From assembly GCA_017893485.1 (NCBI GenBank), contig CM030365.1:30774289-30838288 (forward strand): a stretch of 64,000 nucleotides of DNA. The letters run 5' to 3'. This document shows positions 46,226 through 57,978 of the stretch, one piece after another. Each line of letters begins with the position of its first letter. Position 1 is the stretch's first letter. Under the pieces are notes generated by a model. That model worked only from the letters and a program-made list of their open reading frames with translations, did no database searches and had not been told where the DNA came from. Both the position numbers and the translations under genes were made by a program. Source of the DNA: Hemerocallis citrina. Its lineage: Eukaryota; Streptophyta; Magnoliopsida; Asparagales; Asphodelaceae.

Positions 46226-46837
46226 TGGGAGGCGGAGCTCGGTGTCACAGAGCTCAGTCTCATCCTCTTGTCACTCCTTGCGGGTATCTTCTTCTTTGTC
46301 CTTATGTGCAATGACGACTTGCCTTCTCACGAGATTGAGCTACTCATCGACGACTGGTACATACAACCCTCCAGGAGTGGGAAGCCTATGATGTGGATAA
46401 AATTCTAGCTCAATCTATGCTATCTGATCCCTTTAGGATCTGCAAATCCCTATAAATCAGGCATGTAGACCCTATGGGCCTTCTACTATTTTAGCACACC
46501 AAACAAGCCCACAAAAGAGGGTCAACCCGACCCATTAGGGTTATGGTTCCCTCTCTCTACCTATAAATACCAGGTCCCCTCCTCATTTTGTAGGTAATGA
46601 AATTTTCTCCACTCAAACCCTAACTTCATTTCTTCCAGTGTCTGACTAAATCGTCGGAGGGCCTGTTGCTGGGATCTATCCCAGGGTTTCTAAATGTTTT
46701 GCAGGTATCCGGTGGCCGTACAACATCACCAGTTCCACCTCACTAGACACTCTCTTAGCCATGAATCTGGACTAGAATTTTGCCCTAAATCTGCTTTTCC
46801 TTCTCCAAATAACAAGAACTCATATCTGTTGCTCCCA
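46226..46837 (+). mobile_element. Tat 3' LTR
   Basis: Ends GCTCCCA at 46837, matching the 5' LTR end at 3607. TGGGAG at 46226 would be the inverted counterpart, giving a 612-bp LTR; the left border is not confirmed because the 5' LTR is mostly outside the window. A TATA box CTATAAATACC at 46561-46571 would give a start near 46595. Confidence 0.6.
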
Positions 46838-48864
46838 CTAGAAAACAGCAGCATCAGTTGAGTTTAATGAATTTGTAGGCTAATTTATCATAAATTACCT
46901 CGAACTTTTATTAACTTTTGTTGGCAAATGCTCTGATTCGCATTTTGTTATTTGAAACTAAGCTGCAGCACGTTTTTCTAGCCTTCGTTACTGGAGAAAG
47001 CATTATTGAGGATGCAAAAAACTAAGATATCATGATCCGCACAGAAGTAGTAGTGGACAGATGCATTTTACTACTTCTATCTAAAGTATTTTTTAGTCTT
47101 AGTTACCAGACCAATTGTAGTGGAGGATGCAACAAACTAGGATATTTAGTCTTTTTTTTTATAAAAAAGGTGACATCGTCACCACTTCATTAATTATAAT
47201 TAACGAAACAAGTAATGCAACTAATATACATCTGTTCCTAAAACGGAACAACGAAAACCAAATACAAAGCTAAGCATACGACATTAAGTAGTCCCTCCCC
47301 TAGCTAAACTTGTAGACGAAAGCTTCTCCACTTTGTTTTCCACCCATCCCTACCCAAAGTAATTTGGTTTTCAAAATAATCTAATTTGAAATCTGAATTC
47401 CATCAAAATTACTCTCCACCCCAGTAACTCCCTCCACCTTCCCCCAATCGTCCACCTTTGCACCAACCACATCCACCATCTCTTGCCGGCATGCATCAAC
47501 CTCTCCTGATGACGATGTCGTCATACCGCCAATCCTAACCCATCGCGATGCCATCTTTCGATTGCGTCAAATTCGGCCCTAAAAAATATCTATAGTTATC
47601 CACCGACAAACCGATGCTCTCGTCAACCTCCTTCGCCGAAGAATAGCCCCACCATGGTAGCACATTTTAGGGGATCCCACCGTCAGGTCCATAGCTCTCC
47701 AACCATAATTTGAATTTCAAAAAAAATCTTATTTGAAATTCAAATTACATCAAGATATCATCTCCATCATCCCCATCTATATTTTGAAATTCAAAAACCT
47801 AAATTGAAATTCAAAATTCAAAACTCCCCCTTCACATTCCCTACTCCAATTTGAATATAAATTTCAAAACCATAAAATGAAATTCAAAATTCAAAACCAA
47901 ACATATTCCCTCCTTCCTACATTCTCCACCGGCGGCACCATCCCATCGTCGCTATCGATGATTACCCTCACCGAGCGCCTCCTGCCCCAATCGTCTTTCA
48001 CTCTCAGTCCTCACTCCCCACCCCTTCCACACCTCCCTCCTCCATCTCCACCACATACAACACAGTGCCATCGACGTCGTCGTCAGCAGCACTAGTCGCA
48101 CCCGATACCAGTAACTGCTCATCGCCCTCCGACGAGTCAGGTCCTAGACCTCTTGTCGACGAGCCAAACCCAAATTTGACTATCCGTCACTCTAATTCGT
48201 ACTAAGACCGTCGATGAAAACAAATGCTGAGCCTAGCTCATCGATCCCAACCCCAAGGAAGGCCACCTCCACCCCTCTCTACTCCTTCCTCTACAGCCCT
48301 CTATGCTGTCGACAAAAGCAAGAGTACAACCTGACCCTGGATACTCATCATCTTTCATATTCCTATTTTTTCATCTTAAAAAATTCTGAACTCTGAATTT
48401 GAGAGGCTTTAGAGTAGTTGCATAAGACAAAATGTAGATAGGGGTATTTTAGATCAGGTAATGATTTTTACAGTATTTTTTCTTATGAATTGCCATTAAA
48501 TTTTAGGGAGTGTAGGTAATATTTCCTTCCCATTGTTTGGGGCCGAGTGGAATTCTTCTTGGCCTTCTTGTCGACAAATAAAAAGATTTTTAGTTGGAAA
48601 AACTCAACATCAGTCAGTTTAGGGAGATGACTAATGGGAGCAATACACCAGTTGAGATTATAGGCCTGAGTGTCTGATCTCCTTGATCTGGTTTGAAAAC
48701 CTCTAAAAAGTGGACCTGACAATAGGATTTAGTGTCCTGATAGTTTTTGGGGTCTTGATCTAGAAAGTTCCGTGTTTGAAAGATTAGAATTGACAGATAA
48801 GGAGAGTACTGAAACCAATACCATTCTCCCAATAACAGTTTGTTGTTGAAGCCCATTTCAGTCT
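46838..48864. other. 2 kb of unassigned DNA between Tat and CACTA elements
   Basis: No convincing gene. 46985-47150 holds two diverged copies of a GAGGATGCAA-AAACTA-GATAT block. A T-run at 47151-47160, followed by sequence that on minus would end in a poly(A), could be the 3' end of an inverted LINE-like copy, but no RT motif or target duplication was found. 47700-47900 repeats AAATTTGAATTTCAAA-like words. Small minus frames at 48483-48856 overlap each other and match nothing recognised. Confidence 0.4.
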
Positions 48865-48990
48865 CACTACTAAAGATATGGGAATTAATGGCATATATAC
48901 CCCGGTGTTTAGGAACAATGCTAGCGGATTAGGAGAATTCCCCGGCGTTTTTTAAAAAAGGCCGGGCTTTGTTGCCTTTTTTATGCCCAG
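48865..48990 (+). repeat. Probable left terminus of the CACTA transposon
   Basis: CACTACTAAAGATATGGG at 48865 has the CACTA start of this superfamily, followed by CCCCGGTGTTT, CCCCGGCGTTTT and GGCCGGGC words as in subterminal repeats. The matching right end (TAGTG) was not found with confidence, so the call rests on the start and on the transposase genes inside. Confidence 0.5.
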
Positions 48991-51288
48991 CCCTAATTCT
49001 CTCTCGTCCATCTCTCTCTTTCGCTCTTCGCACCGAATCCCCTAAAACCCTAACTCTCTATTTCTCCCTTCGCGCCAAATCCTCCCAAAACCCTATTTCT
49101 CTCTTTCCCTCTTTCCCTTGTTGCCCACAATCTCTCCGAAACCCACAGTCTCTCCCTCGTCGAAACCCACAATTTCATCGCCGAATCCCCCCCAAAACCC
49201 TATTTCCCTCTTTCCCTTGCCTACTCTTCCGCGTTCACCTCTCTCCCTCGTCGCCCACAATTTCATCGCATAAACCCCTATTTCCCTATTTCATCTTTCC
49301 CTCGTTGAAACCCTATTTCTCTCTGAAACCCCTATTTCATCTTCACATTCCCTCTTTGATTTCACACCCGTTCAATCTCTCACTCACCGTAGTTTGCTCA
49401 CCGCTACAGTTCGCAATCGCGCTTGGCGTCATCATTTACTTTGCCTTTCTGTCATCGCCCTGCCGTCATCATCCTCAATCTCTCTCTTCATAAACCCTGG
49501 TAATTATTTTATAAACCATCTTTATTAATATAAACCAAAGATGAATGCATAATCGGAGTTCCTTGCTTGTCAGAGTTTTTGATCGTTTAGTTGGAGATCT
49601 TGATCTAGGGTTTAATGTTTTAGTGAAGAAATTAAGGTATAATTGAAATTATTAGTAAATAGAAATCAGTATCAATTCATCAATTATCATTGGTTATTTT
49701 CATTTTGGTGCATATGTCTATGAGTTAACTACATTGTTGAAACTAGTTTAATCCTTTATTACTAAGGTTAAAATGGATTTAGTAGCCTATATGAACTGTT
49801 ATCCAGTCTTGTTTGAATAAGATTTTTGTCTTGTTCATTTACATTAGCATTTTTTGGAATCTTTGATCACCAATGCTGAAAAATAGAAGCTGATTTAGTT
49901 TGTTTGGTTTAAGGTGGATGATGATGTTTTCGTGCACTTATAATCGTTTTAAATTGTAATTACAAGTTTGAAAGCAGAAATTATCTTTTACTATTGTAAT
50001 TATAATTAGACTAGATATATCTCTAGATTACATGTGCGACATATGCATTCTGTTTATTAAGAAAATGAATGAAACCCTGCAATAGAAAAACAATGTGTGA
50101 ATTGTATATGCTAATAATCTAGCGAAATGCAACCTGAGAGGCATTAGTTTTCGGATATGTAAATTCTACGATATTTGTAAACCGTTGTTATAGTTGCAAA
50201 GTCTGATTACAATAAAACACACATTTGGATCCGAATAAGGCTTCTGGTTAAAGTAGAATGTAGTTCAAAATTGCAGGAACCTGAGGATTCCTTAAGAAAC
50301 ACAATATAATGATAAAATAAAAAAAAATTAGTATGATGCCATATTAATTCTATTTAAGTCAAGGTCAACAGTAGGAAACCTTAAGTCCAGCTTTTAAACT
50401 TTTATATGGAATCAGATAAGGAGCAGTAGGAACTAGGAAATATAATAAGGTCTTACAATCAGTTACAGAATTCACACACACACACACCAAATGAGCAATT
50501 TGCCATTTAATTTAGATACACCATATGAATAGTAAACACCAATTAATTTTTCATTAAAAGGTTGTTTTAAATTGATTCGATACTTTCTGTCGCTTTTCTT
50601 CATACATTAACTAAAGGTCAGATGTTTTTTATTAAAAGAAAAACAAATGAAAGAAGATAATCTATGTTACCATCTTATCATTAAAAAATGGTTTGTACGG
50701 TCATCATTCCCAAGTAAACTCGTTAAATTCAAAACTTGCAGTTGCAACCATATATAACAGATTCGACAGTTGCTAAAAAACCAGAAGAGCAGTCATCTGA
50801 CTTTAATGCTTCACTGTCCTTTCCGTGGGATTTATTAGCTAATTTTCATCAACTTCATCGCTAGCCATCAAAAAACAGTGGGAAAATAAATGATTAATAA
50901 AACGAACATGGTCATAGATCTAGTAGAAAACTAAGCTGAAAGTGTTGCTTCAGTATGGTAATCAAAGTGAACGATGCAGCTGTATGTTTCAACATTAGAA
51001 AATCATTTCACTCAAAAGACAATAAATAAGTCTTAACATGGATAGTTCCAAAATTTATTGATTAGAAACTAGCTAAAACATCGTCTCAACAATGTAGTTA
51101 ACAAAATTTTTTAAACAATGTTGTTTCAACAATGTAGTTTTAAAACAAAACATTGTTAAAACATCGTTTCAACAATGTAATTTATTACTAAGCTTAACAT
51201 GGAGTTTTTTCAATTGACTTATCCAGTGAGGTACACACTTTAATGAGATAAGAAAATAAAAATTTAATGAGTGAAATTTAATTTACAG
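48991..51288 (+). other. CACTA leader exon and first intron
   Basis: 48980-49500 is C/T-rich (many CCCTAT-TCTC words) and probably an untranslated exon; its 174-codon frame is low-complexity. A donor CTG-GTAATT at about 49500 and an acceptor TTTACAG at 51282-51288 would bound a 1.8-kb AT-rich intron in which nothing else was seen, except a (CA)n run at 50473. Confidence 0.4.
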
Positions 51289-51307
51289 ATTGAGTGATAT
51301 TATTGAA

Positions 51308-52137
51308 ATGGATAAAAGATGGATGAGTAAGTCACAATTATTCAAGGAGTATCGGGATGGTGTCAAAGATTTCATTATTTTCGCCAAGCAACATTCACCT
51401 GATCCCAACTTCATCTTGTGTCCATGTCGCCGTTACCTAAACTGTGAGTTACTTCCATGCAACGAAGTACAAACACATTTGGTGATTAATGGTTTCCTAC
51501 AAGGGTACACACATTGGTTGTGCCATGGAGAGCGTGTCCCATCCATTCCAGTTGATCCGGCTATTTTAGAAGATGAAGACGAACCCTTAGAAGTTGACGA
51601 TGATAGTGTTGCCGATGAGATGCAAAATTTAGTGTAGGATGCTTTTGGAATTCATAACAATCCAATGCACACATATATTCCAACAACCCAAGTCCATGAT
51701 GAACCGACTGAAACACCGCACACTGCTGGTGGAGTGCAGGGTGGAAGGGAAGTCCCTGAAGTTAACAAAGAATTTGAAGTTTACTAAGTTGTTGGAAGAT
51801 ACTATTACACCTTTGTATCGTGATTGCATAAAATTTTCGAAGTTCTCATTCATCTTGAGGTTATTTCAGATCAAATGTTTGAATAGTTGGTCTGCCAAGT
51901 CCTTCACCATGCTACTTAAATTGTTGAATGAAGCTTTTCCTGAAATCTGTCTCCCAAATTCAGCCTATGGAATAAAACAGCTCCTTAAATATTTTGATCC
52001 GAGGTATGAGAAGATAATAGCATGCCAATATGATTGTATGTTATTTAGGAGAGATAAGGAGAGTCTGAGAACTGTGAAATCTACGGTACTTCGAAATGGA
52101 ATGGAAAACCAAATGAAGACCAAGATATAAGTGGGTC
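51308..52137 (+). pseudogene. tnpD: CACTA tnpD-like transposase, N-terminal part
   Basis: Start ATG 51308, just behind the acceptor. MDKRWMSKSQLFKEYRDGVKD and FILCPCRRYLNCELLPCNEV with GYTHWLCHGE match the transposase-associated domain (PF13963). TAG at 51635 stands where a Gln codon would read on (NLV-DAFGIHN). The next frame (51780-52090) has KFSKLSFILRLFQIKCLNSW and LLKLLNEAFPE, then YDCMLFRRDKES; the Cys-rich PVCGTSRW motif is reduced to NCEIYGTSKW. At least one frameshift. The protein would bind and cut the transposon ends. Confidence 0.85.
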
Positions 52138-52159
52138 ACTTAAATCAAGGCAGAAAAAG

Positions 52160-53695
52160 TAGCCGGCAAAATAGATGCGATACTTTCCGTTGATTCCGAG
52201 GCTGCAAAGATTATTTATGTCGACCAAGACTTCTTCTGATATGAGATGGCATGCTGAATGTTGGAAGAATGATGGGATTCTCAGACATCCTGCGGGTTCA
52301 GCCTCATGGAAAAAATTTGATGAAAGATACCCTGATTTTGCGGAGGATCCTCGCAACGTGCGACTTGGATTGGCAAGTGATGGTTTTAATCCATGTAGGC
52401 AAACGAGCAGTACATACAGCATATGGCCCATAGTGTTGATCCCGTATAATCTACCCCCTTGGAAGTGCATGAAGCCGTTATCATTTATTTTATCCACAAT
52501 AGTTCCTGGACCAAAAAGCCCGAAAAATGATATAGATGTCTATCTTCAACCTTTAATAGATGAGCTCCAACAGTTGTGGGAGGGTGTTCCAACATATGAT
52601 GCGACAACTAAGATATCATTCTATCTCCGAGTTGCATTGACTTGGACAATCAATGATTTTCCTGCATTTGCAAATTTATCCGGTTATAGCACCAGAGGAC
52701 GTAATGCATGTCCTTGTTGTGCTGATCAAACTAATTCACGATGGTTATATAATGGGAGAAAGTTTTGCTACATGGGTCATAGGAGATGGTTGCCACACAC
52801 TCACAGTTTCGGGACAGAAACTGCTACATTTGATGGGGAGGAACGAGAACAAGCTCCTATAATTTTGTCTAGATCTGATGTGTTAAGGCGACTATATGGT
52901 CATAATTTTAATCATGGTAAGGAACCAGAGGCCATAAAAAAGGGCAAGAAAAGGGCAAGGGATGAAGACATCGGTGCAGATGAATGTGATGACATTGTTG
53001 ATTTAGGTTCCTGAAAGAAGAAGAGAATTTTCTTTACACTGCCGTATTGGGAATTCAATTTATTGCGCTATAATCTAGATGTGATGCACATCGGAAAGAA
53101 TATTGGTGAAAATTGTATTGGTACAGTCATGGGAGATGATCGGAAGACAAAAGACAATTTAAAGTATCGTCTTGATTTAGCTGCATTGGGCATACGACAT
53201 GAGTTGCACCCTGAATATTTAAAGAATGGCAGAGTTTTCTTTCCTCCTGCAATGTACTGCATGTCCAAAAAGGAGTTGGAATTATTTTACAAAGTGCTAA
53301 ATGAGCTTAAAGTTCCTTATGGCTATTCATCTAATATAGCAAGGTGCGTCAACGATAAGGAGAAGATGCTTCAGGGTCTCAAGTTACATGATTACCATAT
53401 CTTGATGCAGGATCTCCTTCCCGTGGCTTTAAGGTTTTCAATGTGTGAACAAGTAACTGCCGTCAACAAGGATCGGTGTAGCACTTATAAAGGAATTTGT
53501 TCAAGGGTTCTACGTATTAAAGACATTGACCTATTGGAGCAACGTGCTGTAGTTGTTCTTTGTCAAATGGAGAGAATATTTCTCCCCTCGTTCTTCACTA
53601 TAATGATTCACTTGGTAATCCATCTAGCGGGTGAAGCAAGACTTGGGGGACCGATACATTATCGGTGGATGTATCCAATTGAGAGGTACTTCTTC
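52160..53695 (+). pseudogene. tnpD: CACTA tnpD-like transposase, TNP2 and DUF4218 region
   Basis: 52175-53014 holds FPLIPRLQRLFMSTKTSSDM, MRWHAECWKNDGILRHPA, SDGFNPCRQTSSTYSIWP, VLIPYNLPPWKCMKP and GYSTRGRNACPCC, the core of Transposase_21 (PF02992). A single TGA at 53012 interrupts GS-KKKRIFFTLPYWEFN. Then RYNLDVMHIGKNIGENCIG closes TNP2. 53400-53695 has HDYHILMQDLLPVALR and QMERIFLPSFFTIMIH, LGGPIHYRWMYPIER (DUF4218, PF13960). The exon ends at 53695 with a proper GT donor. Confidence 0.9.
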
Positions 53696-53767
53696 ATGTT
53701 AGTTAATTATCTACCTTTCATTTGAACATTCACATACCGTTTCTTATATAACTATTTACATTTATAG

Positions 53768-55039
53768 GTACCTATATCGGCTTAAGGGATATATTAAAAA
53801 TAGAGCATATCCAGAAGGCTCAATAGCAGAAGGTTATCTCTCAGAGGAATGCTCCATTTTTTGTTCACGACATCTTCAAGGTGTCGAGACATGTTTTACT
53901 AGACCAAGAAGAAATTCAGTCGGGTCAAACCTTAGTGAGGCACATTATCTGTTCCATACTGTTGGAAATATTATTGGTAAATTTGATGCATTTGAGTTAA
54001 ATTTGATGCATTTGAGTTAGATAACTTAACATGGGAACAAGCACATTGATATGTGATAGACCATCATGCAACTGTTGAGCCATTTCGAAAGTAAGTCAAA
54101 AAAATGAGCTGGTTTATATTTAATTAAAACCGATTAGAACAGTTTTAACCTAATTAAATCTTGATGTTTTACAGAGAATTTATCAGTGAAATGAAAAAAA
54201 ATTCTAAAATGACGAAATTGAGACTATGTGAACAAAATAAGAGAATGAATGGAAAATTCCATATGTGGCTTAAAGACTATGTAAGTGTCTTCTAAATTGT
54301 GGTACATTATTTTTCTAAATATATTCCTACCGTCACTAATAAGATTTAACATAACATATTATAGGTTCCGAAGTTGCATGATGATTTGGTATCATCTGAA
54401 ATCAAGATTCTTGCTAGAGGTCCTCATAAGATGGCTAGAAGATTCAGGGGATATATATATAATGGCTACAAATTTCATACTAAGGATCGTGAACGGTATT
54501 TGAAGTCCCAAAATAGTGGAATTTTAGTGACGTCTAAGACAAGAAGTTATGTTTCTAATAATGACACAAGTCCAGTAGATGAGGATGTTGACTATTATGG
54601 TGTGCTCACGGATATTATCGTGTTGGAATATTACGGTCATTTTCGAGTTGTCTTATTACGCGTAGACTGGGCTGGAATAGATAAGAATTATCCCCAAAAT
54701 AAGGATACATTAGGATTCACAATTGTAAATTTTACAAATTTGACTAATACTGGTACACAAATCAGCGATGAACCATTTGTGTTTCAATCTCAAGTCTTTC
54801 AAGTATTCTATGTGAAAGATCCAGTTTCGCGTAATTCTTATGTGGCACTTATTATGCAACCAAAAGATGTATTTCAGTTAGGAGATACATCAGACGATGA
54901 GGACAAAGATGTCACTAATAATTTTGTTACTGCTGAATTTTCAAGGTTTGATGTGAACATAACAGATGACAACAGTAGACCTAATTGGCTACGTACGGAT
55001 GGAGAGCCAGGGGATGTATTGGATAATATTGATAGTTAG
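53768..55039 (+). pseudogene. tnpD: CACTA tnpD-like transposase, C-terminal exons with DUF4216
   Basis: Exons inferred from splice sites: introns 53696-53767, 54091-54174 and 54281-54364, all GT-AG and 72-84 nt. The first exon reads YLYRLKGYIKNRAYPEGSIA; a 20-bp direct duplication (53981-54000 and 54001-54020) shifts the frame inside GKFDAFEL, and a TGA follows in EQAH-YVIDHH. The last exon (54365-55039) has KILARGPHKMARRFRGY and FHTKDRERYLKSQNSG, then DYYGVLTDIIVLEYYG, VDWAGIDKNYPQNKD and QVFQVFYVKDP of DUF4216 (PF13952), and ends with an acidic tail. Confidence 0.88.
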
Positions 55040-55332
55040 ATTAATCATTTATTTTCTCCAAAATACCCAGTCACAATGTATTCTTGTTGAAAACTATCGA
55101 TTAGTATTTATATGTTTAGTCAATTATACTGAATTATTTATAGTTGATAAATAAATAATCAAGTGTTCCTATTTTTAGAGATTTATTATTATCAATTGAC
55201 AGCATTTATTATTATGTTCTTGATATTGATGTATGCTTTCTATCGATCTTCTCATTTCCTTATCAGTTTCATTTGAATTGTATAACTATTATGTCCTTTT
55301 ATGTTTCTTTTTTTTGTCAACAGGTTTGAATT

Positions 55333-55652
55333 ATGCCGCGAAGGAATAGGGAGCCTACACATGAGGAGCCACCCAACAAGGGGGGTAGTGAACATGAGGT
55401 GAGTGAAGGGAGCACCCAGCCCCCTAAAAGGACTTGGGGAGCGGCGAAGATGACCGATGTTTGGAAGCAACCTCAAGGTCAAAGAATCCTCATGGAGGTG
55501 AACGCGGATAACCAACCCGTGGGTAAACATGCTATAACTTTCGCATCGTTCATTGGCATAATTGCTAGGAATTTAGAGTACCTTCCTCTTGCTTATGATT
55601 GATGGACAAATATCTCAGCTGCAACACGGGGTAGAGCCCTTGAACTTCTTAA
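55333..55652 (+). pseudogene. CACTA second gene (tnpA/Spm-like), first exon only
   Basis: ATG 55333. Charged N-terminus (RRNREPTHEEPPNKGGSEHE), then MTDVWKQPQGQRILMEVN and DNQPVGKHAITFASFIGII, which resemble the start of plant Ptta/En/Spm transposase proteins (PF03004). TGA at 55600 interrupts AYD-WTN. The exon ends LELLK with GTAATA donor at 55653. No later exon was found before the next elements, so the gene is truncated. Confidence 0.7.
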
Positions 55653-57357
55653 GGTAATATTTAAACTATCTAATTTTGAAATTATATTATTGAGTGTAGT
55701 AATTCATCATTCTGTGCTTGGGTGTGCTTTCATTTCAGCTGATGTTAGCTCTCTTCATTTCTTTTATTGTACTAGCTTATTTAATCCTTGAAATTATATT
55801 CTCATTAATTCCACACACACTTAGTATGCTATTTTAGACTTATACTAGAAGTTAGTTGCATAATGCAAACTTGTAAAATTTGCATTTGCAAGCCGATCTT
55901 ACAGAATATATTAGTAGATCTGTAAGTGATGTTTAGGAAGCAACTCTAATCTTAATATTTTCAACCCCCCCCCCCCCCCCCCCCCCCCCCCTCCAAAAAA
56001 AAAAAAAAAAAAAAAAATCTAGAATCTTAGATTTTGCTATAGGTTATTGATGGAGTTGGATTTTACCGGAACCTAACTCGTAAATATAGAGTTAATAACT
56101 CACTTAAAATCCTTTCAGACCTGCCTCATCATGACCCAAAAATTTTCTAAAAATCCAATTGTTCAATGTGATATGCTCCGTAAAACTATTTCCATATAAA
56201 AATTTAAGAATTTTATACAAGTGATGGTAAATTATGTAATTTTGGATCGATTTATATATTGAGCGTTAGATTTATGGTTTGACAAAGTTATGAACATTTA
56301 TTTTTGATTAATTTTGATGACGTCGATGACATCTAAGGTTGAATTTTCAATTTTAATGCACAATCTGTCATTTTCATTTTCGTTTGAGAGTATATACATT
56401 ACAAATATTTCTAAACATATCCCAACTCAACTCTCTTTCTCTATCTCTCTCTGTCGATATATGTAATTATGCATATTAACATGATATCTACGCACATGGA
56501 TGATATAGAAGTAGATATATAAATCCTGTAGGGACCCTCCTTGCTTGTTTTCTCCCAACATAGGGACGATCTTTACTACACAAAAATAGTTTATGCCCAC
56601 TTCTGCATATGATGATATGTATGAAGAACTATAGGGAATGCCTTTGGATCTTCATGAGATCGGAGACCTTTGCACGATCTCATTGAAAATATGAAGAATC
56701 ATGTAAGGGGCACTCTTTTAGAAGAGATAAGAAAACGTCGTCTTTGCCAATTCTCAGAAATCATATGACCAAATGAGCATGTATTTGAACAATTTATCTC
56801 AGTTAATAAATTGTGATTTACAGCCTAAGTATATTAACCATGTACAGAAAAAGAAGGAAAAAAAAAATCATCTTTTCATCGTAAATCTTTGATATAGTTG
56901 CTTTTGTATAATAATTAAATCTAGAAGGTGAAAGAAAATAGTTCATTTATTACTTGCATGTTAATCTGTCTAAAGGGCCGAAAATAAAATCTGGTAACAG
57001 CAAATTAATTGAAGTAGCAAACATATTATATGAGAAACTTTTGTGGGTCCGACAAAAAACATATTATATGTTTTTTTTTTTGAATTATTTTTAAAGTTTT
57101 TTAATTTTTAAATTTTTTTAGTTTTTTAATTTTTTTTATTTTTTAAAAATTTTTAAAATTTTTTAAATAGAAAAGGGAGGGAAAGAGAGAGAAAAAAAAA
57201 TTAAATAAATATATGAGTTGTTTTGAGTGGGGGATTTGAATTTGAGTTTTGGGGGGAAACTTTTGGGGGGAAAATATGTTTTGTGAGGTTACATCTGGAC
57301 CTTTGATTTTTGAGGAGATTGAAGGAGAGCCACTTGATAGCTTTCTTTGTGTTTTAT

Positions 57358-57366
<9 letters not shown>
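55653..57366. other. Non-coding AT-rich stretch with C and A runs
   Basis: Probably intron or remnant of the CACTA second gene. Contains a run of ~25 C (55966-55991), directly followed by a run of ~23 A (55996-56018), and a T/A low-complexity block at 57070-57200. No frame of interest. Confidence 0.5.

Positions 57367-57410
<44 letters not shown>
57358..57410. repeat. (TA)n(TG)n microsatellite left of MITE
   Basis: ATATATATA followed by about 21 TG units, ending directly at the MITE border. Confidence 0.9.
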
Positions 57411-57413
<3 letters not shown>

Positions 57414-57660
57414 CAATGCTCTATTGCAAACCACTGAAGTCGTTGTTCAGAACAACCACTTCATTTATTTTGAACATAAGTCGTTGTTCCGAATAACGGC
57501 TTAGGTTATATTCGGAAAACGGCTTAGGTTTATAACTTAAGCCGTTGTTTTAGAACAACGGCTTAAACAACGGCTTAGATTTACAACTTAAGTCATTTCC
57601 AACAACAGCTTAACTGGTTTGTATACCCGTTTGCACGGGATCCGTTTGCAATAGAGTATT

Positions 57661-57667
<7 letters not shown>
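57411..57667. mobile_element. 257-bp MITE with 21-bp inverted ends
   Basis: GAGCAATGCTCTATTGCAAAC (left, one word of 21) reads, with one difference, as the reverse complement of the right end GTTTGCAATAGAGTATTGCTC. The inside has several inverted copies of AAGCCGTTGTT / AACAACGGCTT. Both sides are simple repeats, (TA)(TG) on the left, (CT)(TA) on the right. No coding capacity. Superfamily unclear. Confidence 0.75.

Positions 57668-57734
<67 letters not shown>
57660..57734. repeat. (CT)n(TA)n microsatellite right of MITE
   Basis: About 18 CT units followed by about 18 TA units. Confidence 0.9.
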
Positions 57735-57737
<3 letters not shown>

Positions 57738-57839
57738 CCATTTAAAGGTGACTGGCACCGTTTTGGACTTTTTTTTATAAACCACTTTTCAAAACTATTT
57801 GCAGAAAGAGAACAGTTGCTAAAATATTTGTGTTCATGG

Positions 57840-57970
57840 ACTGAACAACTAAACTTGTCGTTCCCAACGACGAGTTTAGTTGTTTCATGCTCGCTGTTGG
57901 GACTCGGCAAGTTTAGTGGTTTTTTTTAGAAACTCGTTGTTCCCAACGGCGAGTTCAGTTCTAAAATTTC
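57840..57970. repeat. Subterminal-like inverted repeats in front of the chromovirus
   Basis: 57846-57882 is a hairpin with 17-bp arms (CAACTAAACTTGTCGTT and AACGACGAGTTTAGTTG, one mismatch) and a 3-base loop. AACTCGTTGTTCCCAACGG-CGAGTT repeats the pattern at 57931-57958. Could be the right subterminal region of the CACTA element. Confidence 0.6.
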
Positions 57971-57978
57971 AAGGAAGA

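Noticed and set aside
48483..48856. Minus frames with FQYSPYLSILIFQTRNFLD-like text that looked like a protein
   Set aside because: Two overlapping frames, no family recognised, borders directly on the CACTA start; too weak to name.
48969..49493. 174-codon Ser/Pro/Leu-rich frame
   Set aside because: C/T-rich low-complexity leader of the CACTA gene; no conserved motif.
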